Source: Hydractinia symbiolongicarpus
Taxonomy: Eukaryota; Cnidaria; Hydrozoa; Anthoathecata; Hydractiniidae
DNA length: 64,000 bases
Assembly (NCBI RefSeq): GCF_029227915.1
Contig: NC_079880.1
Location: forward strand, 31,305,501 to 31,369,500
Direction: 5' to 3'
The notes beneath the pieces were generated by a model. It searched no databases, had not been told where the DNA came from, and saw nothing but the letters and a program-made list of their open reading frames with translations. Numbering within the stretch: the first letter of the stretch is position 1; each line of letters opens with the position of its first letter. Shown one piece after another: positions 7,543 to 16,135 of this stretch. The position numbers and the translations under genes are program-made.

Positions 7543-8217
7543 TTAGGATCTATACTCAGGTGGGGACTCTACATAGTACTTGCATACTGTGCAGATTGTA
7601 GCTTTTTTTAACACGTCCTGTTTCCCCTCCTCCCTGCCCTTGGCAACCAACTGAGCTCTCTCCTGTTCGTTGATAGCATTCACAATACGATTAAACCTCT
7701 GCTGCATCTGTTCTTTCAACAGCAAATATTTTTCTTTTTCACGGCTAATCAGGCTGTACTCGTGGTCACTAATAACGCCGTTTTCCATTGCCTTGCTGTC
7801 CAGGTCAACAATCGAGTGTAATTTCGCCTCCGCAAGTAGCCTGATGCCTTCGTGTTTTTTGGATTTAACACGTAACCGTTTAGAGGCGTTCCGGAGACCG
7901 GCCTGCCCTATTCCGGCGGCAATCGCTAGTCCTCCCATGACACAGGCCAATGGGACTCCCAAATCTGAGGACATGGCCCCAATACCAAGCTCCGACGTGA
8001 TTACACTTACGCCAAGCAGTCCATGGTCGCAGAAACGTACCCATGTATTGTGCATTTTGAATTTCTTCGCCAATCTATTCCGCTCCTTTATTTCATCCCG
8101 AAGATATTGTTCAATTTCCTCAATCTTCTTGAGCCTAAAGACCTGTCCCTTATCCTGATCAGAGCCTTGCGCAGGTGCACTAGGCAAACTCGGGTAAAGC
8201 TTGCTGATATCGCTCAT
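7543..8217 (-). CDS. Conserved cnidarian Polinton membrane/coiled-coil protein
   Basis: Intact 224-residue ORF: a Pro-rich start (LYPSLPSAPAQ), a charged helix (IEEIEQYLRDEIKERNRLAKKF), two hydrophobic segments (about residues 68-85 and 87-107) joined by a short turn, a second long charged helix, and a C-terminal region with a Cys pair (CTVCKYY). I know this architecture from hypothetical proteins of cnidarian Polintons; function is unknown, and a virion-membrane or scaffold role is only a guess. The start is supported by AATAATAAATG overlapping the initiator. It is convergent with the gene ending at 7,486. Confidence 0.6.
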   Translation of the reverse strand: MSDISKLYPSLPSAPAQGSDQDKGQVFRLKKIEEIEQYLRDEIKERNRLAKKFKMHNTWVRFCDHGLLGVSVITSELGIGAMSSDLGVPLACVMGGLAIAAGIGQAGLRNASKRLRVKSKKHEGIRLLAEAKLHSIVDLDSKAMENGVISDHEYSLISREKEKYLLLKEQMQQRFNRIVNAINEQERAQLVAKGREEGKQDVLKKATICTVCKYYVESPPEYRS

Positions 8218-8321
8218 TTATTATTCTATCAGAATGCACATGGTTACATTGAAGAACGTCACGTTTTTTTCATGATGGTAGACGTCTGTTAGCATAAACT
8301 CTAGACGGTCCGTGGAGCCTT

Positions 8322-8855
8322 TTAGTTGAAGGTAAACAGGGATATCAAAATTCCAGGTTTAACTCTTTCATAGGAAGTAGGGCCAGAACCTTGGATTTCT
8401 TGCCATCCAAAAGGCAGGCGTCTTCTTCCAACTGAGGGCAAATAAGTCCTAATCTCTGGTCTGTATAAACCGTCACCCTTCGTAAAGCACTTTTTACTGG
8501 GGTCGTAGGGTTGGCCCAAAAGCTCTTGCAATGGTCGATGAATCACCACCGTATACCCATCGCCAACACGGAGTCTGCAGTAGCCATTTTTCAATACAAA
8601 TAGGTTGATCCTACCCTCTGCCCGGCTATTGACAATAGTTGCAATATCCCCTATTTTGTAGAGGCCATCCATAATCTCGGTACGGGTCACCCTCTGATCA
8701 GGTCTAACTTTCCTGATCGCAATGTCGTTGTTGCTGTACAGATTCAGCCACCCAGGCCTAATAGTGATGGATCTCAGAGCTATACGAGTGTTTTGCCCTA
8801 GATAGTCTTCAAATATGGTAGGATTTTTGATATCAGTGATGAACATTTGTTTCAT
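8322..8855 (-). CDS. Polinton structural-type protein, positional homologue of the 1,861-2,394 gene
   Basis: Open frame to 8,322. The start is taken at MKQMFITDIKN (8,855, or 8,846) because a longer start at 8,954 would overlap the divergent gene at 8,871 and adds an unrelated hydrophobic leader. It is beta-rich with no membrane segment, and contains RLRVGDGYTVVIHRPLQELL, like small virion proteins of this element family. It is divergent from 8,871 with a gap of only 15 nt, the same layout as 2,394/2,433 in element 1. Function unproven. Confidence 0.5.
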   Translation of the reverse strand: MKQMFITDIKNPTIFEDYLGQNTRIALRSITIRPGWLNLYSNNDIAIRKVRPDQRVTRTEIMDGLYKIGDIATIVNSRAEGRINLFVLKNGYCRLRVGDGYTVVIHRPLQELLGQPYDPSKKCFTKGDGLYRPEIRTYLPSVGRRRLPFGWQEIQGSGPTSYERVKPGILISLFTFN

Positions 8856-8870
8856 CCCTTGTTTTAAGAA

Positions 8871-10072
8871 ATGAACATCTACCAATACAATAACTCGGCA
8901 AACTATAAAAATAACAGGGGGGAATGGGCACTTGGTGTTACAAATTTGGAGCACCAGGATCTGTACGTGAGTTCAGAGTCTCATATCTCTGTGTTATTCC
9001 CCAAGTTTGCAGAATATGCCATAAAAATCCCCACTAATTTGCTGAACAACCCTATTAGAGTGGGTTGGACAGGACAAGCGTTGGACTATTGAATATCCAG
9101 GTGAACTTTGACGCCCATTGCACGTCGACGGCCCTAGGCATCTGTACAAAACATATGACGGACTCTGTACCACCTATCAACTCGATCTTCAAATTTCATG
9201 TGTACTATCACATAAGGCGTATTCTGGCAAGGATGAGAGTACCCATGACGTATGATGACGGGTTCTCTCAGTATAAAAAACCCTACTCAAGCTCCGGATA
9301 CGCACAGGTATGCCGTGAGTATTGTGCAGATGCTAATTTCCTGTACAAAATAAAGGCTGTCGTGTCATCACCCACCAATGGTAGATGGTGGGCCCAGATC
9401 GATAGATATTGAGCGAAGTTCATCATGCCCACAAGTCGGGGCTTAGCCTCCAAGGGGTTGACAAAGCTAAGTGAGAGTACTCACGTCTACGTGGTCATGT
9501 TACTTGGGTCCCAGGCAGGTGCCAAGGCATCCCTAATTGGGTCTGATGCAGACAATTACACAGCAAGGCAGATTCTAGTACAGAAATTTAAGGCAATGGC
9601 ACAACGTCAAGAGAATGTAAGTCGGGATATTACGGAGTTCCAAAAAGTATTTCAGTATGCCAGGTCCCCGGTGAACTTCGCCGTCATGCTGCCCTCGGAT
9701 ATGAACTTGCGCATAGGCAAAATCGTGGGATATAATAACAACATTCTAATTGCCCCGGCGATAGCAATAATTGGGATACAACTTGACCTAAATAACAAGC
9801 CCATTGCGGGGCATGCGTCCGCCACACCCCTCAAGCAAACATCCATACATACCCCGAGGTGTGCCACACCTACTATACCTATGAGGCATGCCACACAACC
9901 TATACCCCCTATACATGCTCCCGATCATACTATGCAGCCTATACCACCTCCCAAACATACCCTATCACCCACCATACCCGATCGACCACGAAATCAACAC
10001 GAGGATACAAAGGCTGCATTAATAACGACGGGGGTTGGCCTCATCATTGCCTATATATGGCTGAACAAATAG
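8871..10072 (+). pseudogene. Polinton virion-type protein with C-terminal membrane anchor, element 2, frameshifted
   Basis: Homologous to 2,433-3,601 along its length: YNNSANYK start, VLFPKFAEY, YYHIRRI, PYSSSGYAQ, MLPSDMNLRI, VGYNNNILI, then a Pro/His/Thr linker of PIPP-type repeats and a C-terminal hydrophobic helix (ALITTGVGLIIAYIW). Lesions lie near 9,092 (frame change), 9,410 (stop) and 9,425-9,440 (frame change). The last block (9,425-10,072) is a long open frame. It converges on the coiled-coil gene, with stop codons only a few nt apart. See the element 1 copy for the uncertainty about its role. Confidence 0.6.
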
Positions 10073-10074
10073 AC

Positions 10075-11255
10075 TTATTTCACGTATAGCACGACAAACC
10101 CGACAGCGGCGACCGTACCGATAATCCCGGGCAATGTGGCACTTGCCTTGCCTACCAGATATTTAAGGAAATTCCCGAGCCTCTCAAGTTGCTTCTGCAC
10201 GAACCCTTTTTACCACCCCCTGCGGCACCTCCACCCGCAGCACCTGCCGCTGCACCCCCTCCCCTGTGACCGCAAGTACAATGGTGGAAACCAGGACACT
10301 AATAGCGGAAATTATACTGGGTATAATTAGACCCTGCTCCCGGAAAAGCGTATTAAGTTTCTCCAGTAAAGGCATGTCATCCCCGGAAATCTTCATCAAC
10401 TCGAACTTAATATTTCCCAGATGCTTAGAAACCTTAAAAATCAGACCATGCCTACCCAGTGCAACCTTCTTATCCTTCTTCAATTTATTAGTCTCCTTCT
10501 CAAGATTGGCAATATCTTGAAGCCTTCGCACCCCTGCCTTCTGCTTCTTAAGTTCTTTCAGTCTGCCCCCTTTTGTATTTATTTCGCTATCATACTCTAC
10601 AAGTTTTCCTTCACCTCCTTTATATTCTTCTGCAGGGTTTCAATTTCGAGTTTTAAATCCACCATGTTGATATCATTCTCATGGTCGACACCGGCAAACG
10701 AGGTATCTACAAAACCCTCAACGTCGTACGCAAAATTTTGAATACCATCAATTGTTTCCATCTCGATCACTTCACCCCCCATCAAGGGGACCTTCTCTTC
10801 ATCCTTATTTACAAGTACATTAACATCCCGGATTAGGTTTTGGGCCTCTACCCTGCTACCCTTGTTAGGTGTAGTGACAAACCCAGGTCCCTTATGAAAT
10901 CTACCCCAAAATTACCTATAATGGATCCAGCGCTTCGTAAACCACCACCCTTAATCTTATATATTTCTTCGGTAATATCCTCACCCCTATAGAAAAGACG
11001 TTTTTCTTCCACCTTAAATCTATCACAGGGATCACATGGACCCTTTCTAATTTGGTTATATAATTCGTCAATCTTCTGAATTACCAACTGCCTGACCGTG
11101 TTAGTAGCCGTGGTATCTCCATGTTGTTGCTGCCCCGATGTTGATGGAAGCTGTTGCGTTCCGGGAAGCTGCGTTGATTGCTTGGTATCCTCTTTGTCAC
11201 CCTTATCATCTCTACCGGTATCCTCCTCCGGTGTAAATACTGGATTATTAGCCAT
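10075..11255 (-). pseudogene. Polinton coiled-coil protein with Gly/Ala linker and C-terminal hydrophobic end, frameshifted
   Basis: Collinear minus-strand blocks: an acidic/Gln-rich N-terminus and GGGLRSAGSIIGNFGVDFI (10,848-11,255), GEVIEMETIDGIQNFAYDV with a coiled coil (10,597-10,785), then a Lys-rich coil, GDDMPLLEKLNTLFREQG and a hydrophobic segment (SIISAISVLVSTIVLAV, about 10,250-10,310). After another frame change there is a Gly/Ala-rich linker and a hydrophobic end stopping at 10,075. I recognise this as a recurrent cnidarian Polinton protein; its function is unknown. It is divergent from the capsid gene (starts 11,255 and 11,290, 34 nt apart). Confidence 0.6.
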
Positions 11256-11277
11256 TTTCTTACAACATTTTCACCCA

Positions 11278-11286
11278 TATAATAAA
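11278..11286 (+). promoter_or_regulatory. TATAATAAA start-proximal box of the element 2 capsid gene
   Basis: TATAATAAA 3 nt before ATG 11,290, inside the 34-nt gap between two divergent genes. The other side reads TGTTGTAAGAAA before the minus-strand start, a word also seen at 6,498. Confidence 0.5.
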
Positions 11287-11289
11287 ACA

Positions 11290-12053
11290 ATGAATACATA
11301 TGGAAATCTCATGGATCCTTACCAGGAAACCAAGCAACTCCTGGGCACAAAAGGTAGGAGACAGAGGGTACAGATCTCCCATACACCCTCAACCATCAAC
11401 CAGAACGAAGATCTGTACGTCGACATACCCAACATGCCTCAGAATGATGTCCTATTTGACCTGACGCTGACATAGGCAAAAGCTTGGTGAAAAATCTACG
11501 TGTTACCATGAACGGCAAGGAAGTCCAAAACACAAGCGATTACAATATCCTAGCAGTATATCCAGACCTCTGGCTACCCAAGTTTGATAGAGACAATAAC
11601 CTTATTTTTTTGCAAGGCATCAATCCCAACAGCAGAACCATCAGGGCTTTGCAGGTTGGTGCCAGCGATCATGTAGGTACCGATGAAGAGAAGGCGATTG
11701 TTGTTGCCTATGGGAACACCTTTTGCATACCCCTGGGGAAAATGTTTGAATTGACTCGGGATCTCCCATTCTACCCAGCAGACCTCTACGGCAGGTTGTA
11801 ATTCATCATAAATTTCGCGCCTTACGGTGACATCATCAAGGATGCAGGTACAGCGACCTCACTTTAAAAAATCGGATACTAGTTACAACCTCCAGATTGA
11901 TGCCCCCGCCAAGTCCTTCAAGGGTCTGTTGCTATTGTTTATCGACCCTGGGAAAGTTAAGGCTTACGTGGGAATTAATGAAGTGTTTTACAACCCGAAA
12001 ATTGAAAAGATCACCATTGAGGGGGAGCCCAATGAATTATATAGTCACGCCTA
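11290..12053 (+). pseudogene. Polinton major capsid protein, element 2, deleted and truncated
   Basis: The N-terminal part (QISHTPSTINQNEDLYVDIPN) and the region LRVTMNGKEVQNTSDYNILAVYPDLWLPKF match the capsid proteins at 460-1,779 and 24,853-26,040. A frameshift near 11,475 and a stop at 11,799 are followed by an internal deletion (the region between the 'FAPY' block and the 'HFKKSDTSYNLQ' block is missing). The frame ends at 'NELYSHA', about 130 residues before the family C-terminus. It is closest to the element 3 copy. It cannot make a capsid protein. The integrase gene starts 48 nt downstream on the same strand. Confidence 0.8.
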
Positions 12054-12100
12054 GCATTCAGCGGAACGAATTTTCTATTTTTTAAATACATAAAACAAAC

Positions 12101-13111
12101 ATGTCAGAAAAAGCATCTCACATTGTTACAGAGGAAGAAGCTGATAAATTAAGCCAAATTTACTATACCCCAGACCTTTTGTGGACCGGCCGCAAAGCTA
12201 TTAAATTACTTGCGAAGGAAAGCGGTCTCTCCAAAAAGCTGGTAACTTACTGGCTATCCCGTCAACTCCTGTGGCTAAGACACATCCGAGGTCCTAAAAA
12301 GATCGATCATCCGCACTTCACAATTACAAGACCTAACGAGATGCATCAACTTGATATATTGTATATGCCCCATGATCGGCTATATGGTAATACGTACAAG
12401 TATATTCTGACACGTATTGACGTGGCTTCAAGGTATAAAGTAGCGAGATCCTTGCGTGCCAAAAAAACCGGCGAGGTCGCGGATATGATCTAGGATATCT
12501 ACAAGGCGGGACCCTTACACTATCCCAAAACCTTCCAGTGTGACAACGGTTCTAAATTTAAATCGGATGTAGCGAAGCTCCTGGAAGGCAAAGGGGTTGA
12601 GATTAGGCGAGCCACTACCAAATATCACCATACATTTACGGCCTTCGTCGAATCGTACAATAAGGTCCTTGCAGAGAGACTCTTTAAGCCTCAGGATGCC
12701 CAAGAGATGGCTTCTGATGAGACTACTAGCACTTGGGTCAAACATCTGTATACAATCGTGAAGGGTCTCAAAAATACCAAGACTGCCATGATAAACATGA
12801 AACCTAACAAGGCGATCAACCTCGAAGATGTCCCACTCGCGAAAAGCGAGGAATATCCAGATGAAAAGCCCTTACCCGATGATGGATTGTACTTGTACCT
12901 CCTGCAACCCGGGGAGGAGCATGGTGACTCTAAAAAACGCGCAACTGACGCCTTTTACAGCAAACATACTTACAGGTTGGATCGTATTGTAGCAGGTAGC
13001 CGCGTTTTATACTATTAAAAGGACGGTCCTGTTCGCAGCTTTGTCTCGGAAGAGATGATGCTTATTCCTGAGGATGTTCAGGCACCACCGGAATATGTGA
13101 AGGATTGGTAA
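12101..13111 (+). pseudogene. Polinton retroviral-type integrase (rve), element 2, two in-frame stops
   Basis: Reads from ATG 12,101 in one frame apart from a TAG near 12,491 and a TAA near 13,015. An N-terminal helix-turn-helix-like part is followed by the RNase H-fold core: HQLDILYMP (first Asp, residue 85), FQCDNGSKF (second Asp) and FVESYNK (Glu), a full D,D,E triad. A C-terminal SH3-like part follows (SKHTYRLDRIVAGSRVLYY). Such integrases insert Polinton DNA into the host chromosome. A homologue on the minus strand at 23,429-24,414 is similarly damaged. With only two stops this is a recent pseudogene. Confidence 0.85.
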
Positions 13112-13155
13112 AGAGTATCTTCAAGAGTACCTCTAAGGATTTATCCTCCAACTCC

Positions 13156-13790
13156 TTACCCGGATCGTATATGCAGCAAAAGGGGGCTCGGTATAGAATG
13201 GGTATCCATAAACGATACCTTTGATGACATCAGGCTCACTATCCAAATCACTATCAAATAGACGTCCGGTATAGGAAAATTGAGGATATTGCTTATTGTT
13301 GCGATATCGGCCAAATCCGACAACTTCAACTCCCTATCCTTGATAACCTCGTAACAGAGTGCCCCATACTTGTTCTCTTTAACCGAGACGATATGGAGCC
13401 CTAGGTGTTCAATATCATCCTCGAGATCATCATCGATCCTACTTATTGCAAATGTGCCCCACACTTTCTTGCCCAACGCTACCCTATATAAAAGGTCCAG
13501 GTCGCTGGGGTATTCAAAACCTTCATAGTATGCTTCACATCAAAATCTAAAATTTTTCAGAAAGGTAGGGCAATAACCAGTTACCGATTCTGCCTTTATA
13601 CATCATTGCAGTACAGGTATGCGGATATCGTAATCCCTTGCAAATTGTTGTTTTTGTAGATAGGCTTCCATCCTTTTTAATATTTCAGTACCTTTTATCT
13701 CGAAGCCAAACCGGTCAATAGAGGAGACCTGTGGGAGATGCCTCACTTTTGCATATAATTTTCACTACCCGCAAGAGTAGTGAAAAATAT
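13156..13790 (-). pseudogene. Unrecognised Polinton gene remnant
   Basis: Minus-strand blocks IDRFGFEIKGTEILKRMEAY and ARDYDIRIPV (about 13,600-13,740), then LDLLYRVALGKKVWGTFAIS and a long acidic stretch to 13,156, with a stop near 13,610 and another near 13,550. The blocks read as one degraded soluble protein. I do not recognise the family. It lies between the convergent integrase (ends 13,111) and the Bro-like gene. Confidence 0.35.
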
Positions 13791-13819
13791 TAGCATCCGT
13801 TTAAGTCTTTCCGCTAGCT

Positions 13820-14520
13820 CTAGGAGGTTTCATGCGTGTAACGCTCACCAATTCTAAAATTTCTGACCCTATCCGGGTTGACTTCAATACATCCACGTTC
13901 CTTAAGCCAATTATAGTGAACAATAGAATTAGGGGTCCCTGCCAGTACTACAATCTTACCCTTTGGATAACCAACAAGTTTACTCCGTATTTTTTGAGCT
14001 ACATACCCCTGTTGACCACAGATGGCAAGGTATGGCCAGGGATCATCGTTACTCTTCTGGATAATCACCATACTGTTATCCTTACCAGGATCTTCGAGGT
14101 GCGGCAAGGCACGTTGCTGTAGCTCCTCAATTTCAACCTTCAATACCATGAGTTGGCTATCCCTGTCCTCATATTCATGATTGAGGAAGGCTAGGGCATT
14201 ATCCTTCTCAATGATAGTCTCCTGTACTTTTTCCACTTCTTTCCCGGCCAGCCACTTTGTGAATGCTACGGCCTTGGGCTTTCTTGATCTAACGGTCATT
14301 TCGAGGGCCCCGTCCAACGTGACAAAGGCGTCATGCCTGTTCTTCCCTCCTCCCGACATACCTGAGCAGCTGTACCCGCCGGGTACAGCTGCCTGCATAC
14401 CCTCTAGTTCTCACTTTGACCAAGTCCATATTTCCTGGCATTTGGAATGAATAGGAATTTCTCCAGGTTGGCGCGTTTGAAGAGGGGTTGCCCCTGTTTA
14501 TCGAACAAAGTCTGAAGGGC
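13820..14520 (-). pseudogene. Bro-N/MSV199-like protein with DUF3627-type C-terminus, frameshifted
   Basis: An N-terminal block near 14,430-14,510 (LFDKQGQPLFKRANLEKFL) is followed, after a frame change near 14,400, by DAFVTLDGALEMTVRSRKPKA...FTKWL, a coiled coil (residues about 60-95), and a C-terminal block (YLAICGQQGYVAQKIRSKL, then LAGTPNSIVHYNWLKERGCI). The order 'LF.R..L..FL' / 'AVRSKKPKA..F..WL' / coil / 'Y..I.GQ..YV' is that of Bro/MSV199-type proteins of large DNA viruses, which usually bind DNA. From 13,820 to 14,398 the frame is open. Confidence 0.5.
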
Positions 14521-14593
14521 TCCTCCGGGTATTGTGCTGAATTAGGCGAGTTGTGAAGACATTTTCTATATACCAATGCTTGGTCGGAGGGTT

Positions 14594-15137
14594 TTATAAC
14601 CTCAACAAACTGAGCCTCAATATGAGCCCGCAGCGTAGCCATATCACACCCGATATACTCCTGGGAGCGGAGCTCCCTGTTTTCCTGTAGGGCTTGGCGG
14701 ATTCGACATTGTACAACGGAGGCGAGATGGCCATTGGGATCACAAATAGGGCAACGCCGCCTTTGTTTTTGATGGCCGCAAAAGCTTTCACCTCCACACT
14801 CCCTACATCGAGACCTCCGCCTACCATGTTTACCGCAGATGCCACCATCCCCGCACTCTTTACATATTGATCTTGCCCTACCATACTTGCAAATCTGGCC
14901 GCCCTTGCACTCTTTTCAGTAGGCCTCCATCCTTTCATGCTCACAAATGCTTCCACTCCCGCAGTCCTTGCATTGAGATCTCCGCTTTTGATGAGGGCAC
15001 TTTGTACGTTCGCGTGATGCTTTGCCGGCATTGAGGCATTTGATGCATTTCAGCGTTAGTTGACCGTTTACCTTAATTCTAAAATTGTCCAAAGATAAAA
15101 AGTGTTTACACTGTGTGCATTTCCTGTTATCTTCCAT
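14594..15137 (-). pseudogene. Tandem Cys-repeat (zinc-ribbon-like) protein, element 2, frameshifted
   Basis: Starts MEDNRKCTQCKHFLSLDNFR, then tandem units of about 18-20 residues with pattern C-x2-C-G-x-G-x-I-C-x-H-x-R-x-R-S, as in proteins of giant viruses and algae. A frame change near 14,930 breaks it, and the last part ends MATLRAHIEAQF. The plus-strand homologue at 19,902-20,654 continues after that same motif into an HNH nuclease domain; here no HNH residues are visible and the next readable gene is the Bro-like one. So the nuclease end was lost or replaced. Confidence 0.6.
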
Positions 15138-15178
15138 ATTAACTCGTTTTTGCCCTTAGGAACAAGCATGAACTGTGG

Positions 15179-15771
15179 TCATTTTAATACCCTCCAAGTT
15201 CTAGGATGTTCGAATCTCACGTACAAGTAGGCATGCTTGGATTATTTCAGTTCGGTTTTAAGCTCATCTCAGTCACGGATCAGATTGGTTTCCTCGTCGA
15301 TTAGCCTCATGTCGCTGCGTTCATGTGGGTACCACAAAAACAGGGTTTTTTTCTGCCTCCTCAAATTTTTAGGCAAGTTAGTATATGACTGCGTGAGTAG
15401 CCATAAACTATGCTTTCTGTGTCTACCTAAAATAGCCAATTCAAGCAAGGGCTGCCTTTTTTATCTAGGCTCTCGTTGGCTATTATATCATCTACAACGA
15501 AAAGACTCTCTTAACCTGTCAGCAATGAGGATAATTTCGCTATCCATTCGAACAGCTCATTTCTTGGGTCTATCAGGAACACGTAATCATCCCTCCATAA
15601 TGAGGCCCTTTCAAGGTAGGTGGTATTCCACCGTAGGGTAGGGCACAAGATAATGATATTTTTGAAATGTCCCCTATACTCATTCTCAAGCAGGTCCAAA
15701 ACACGTTGCGTTTTTCCGCAAGAGGTTAGGCCACTGAAGATAGCCGTATGCGCCTCCTTAATAGTATCCAT
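15179..15771 (-). pseudogene. Polinton packaging ATPase, element 2, broken
   Basis: Starts MDTIKEAHTAIFSGLTSCGKT (P-loop; the first Gly is retained) and stays open to a TAA at 15,511. It then continues SLFVVDDIIANE (Walker B) with further frame changes near 15,450, ending with a block like 'EHPRTWRVL' at 15,179. It is highly similar to 22,189-22,797. It sits just upstream of the Cys-repeat gene on the same strand, and is divergent from PolB. Confidence 0.75.
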
Positions 15772-15795
15772 TTAATAATAGTAGAGAGATATACA

Positions 15796-15851
15796 TGGTG
15801 CGTTCAAGCGCACTTTCACCTAAAAACGCGAAAATGCGCTTGAACGCACCA
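15796..15851. repeat. Perfect 17-bp inverted repeat between ATPase and PolB
   Basis: Arms TGGTGCGTTCAAGCGCA (15,796-15,812) and its exact reverse complement (15,835-15,851), 22-nt loop. A second small palindrome (CGCATTTT-CCG-AAAATGCG) follows within 20 nt. The position 25 nt upstream of the ATPase start and before PolB suggests a control site or an element end. Confidence 0.6.
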
Positions 15852-15981
15852 CGCATTTTCCGAAAATGCGCCAGAAATTTTTGTGACATCACGATATCAT
15901 CCCTCAAATGAGTCATCCACATTATCGAGGGAATTCCCCTGGTTCCACAAATCATGTAACCATCACACGAAAGTATGCTGA

Positions 15982-16010
15982 CATCAACAAAATCCCACGC
16001 ATGCGTAATA
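15982..16010 (+). promoter_or_regulatory. Shared upstream motif with CGCATGCG palindrome, copy 2
   Basis: CATCAACAAAATCCC followed by ACGCATGCGTAATA, nearly the same as 5,547-5,570, again after a GGAATTCC palindrome (15,944). CATCAACAAAAAT recurs once more at 16,031. It may mark the left end of element 3 in the same way that 5,344-5,570 marks element 2. Confidence 0.5.
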
Positions 16011-16122
16011 GCGACTAACGGGAATAATGCTGACATCAACAAAAATAGAGATTGCGCAATTGAGTAGGTGAAAGTCCCATAAGCTATTACTGCGCTAGAA
16101 CGCCGATTGAGCTTAAAAAATG

Positions 16123-16131
16123 TATAATAAA
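16123..16131 (+). promoter_or_regulatory. TATAATAAA start-proximal box of PolB
   Basis: TATAATAAA 4 nt before ATG 16,136. Confidence 0.5.
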
Positions 16132-16135
16132 CAGG

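Noticed and set aside
8856-8954. Longer start of the 8,322-8,855 gene at 8,954
   Set aside because: It would overlap the divergent gene at 8,871 and adds a hydrophobic leader not seen in the positional homologue.
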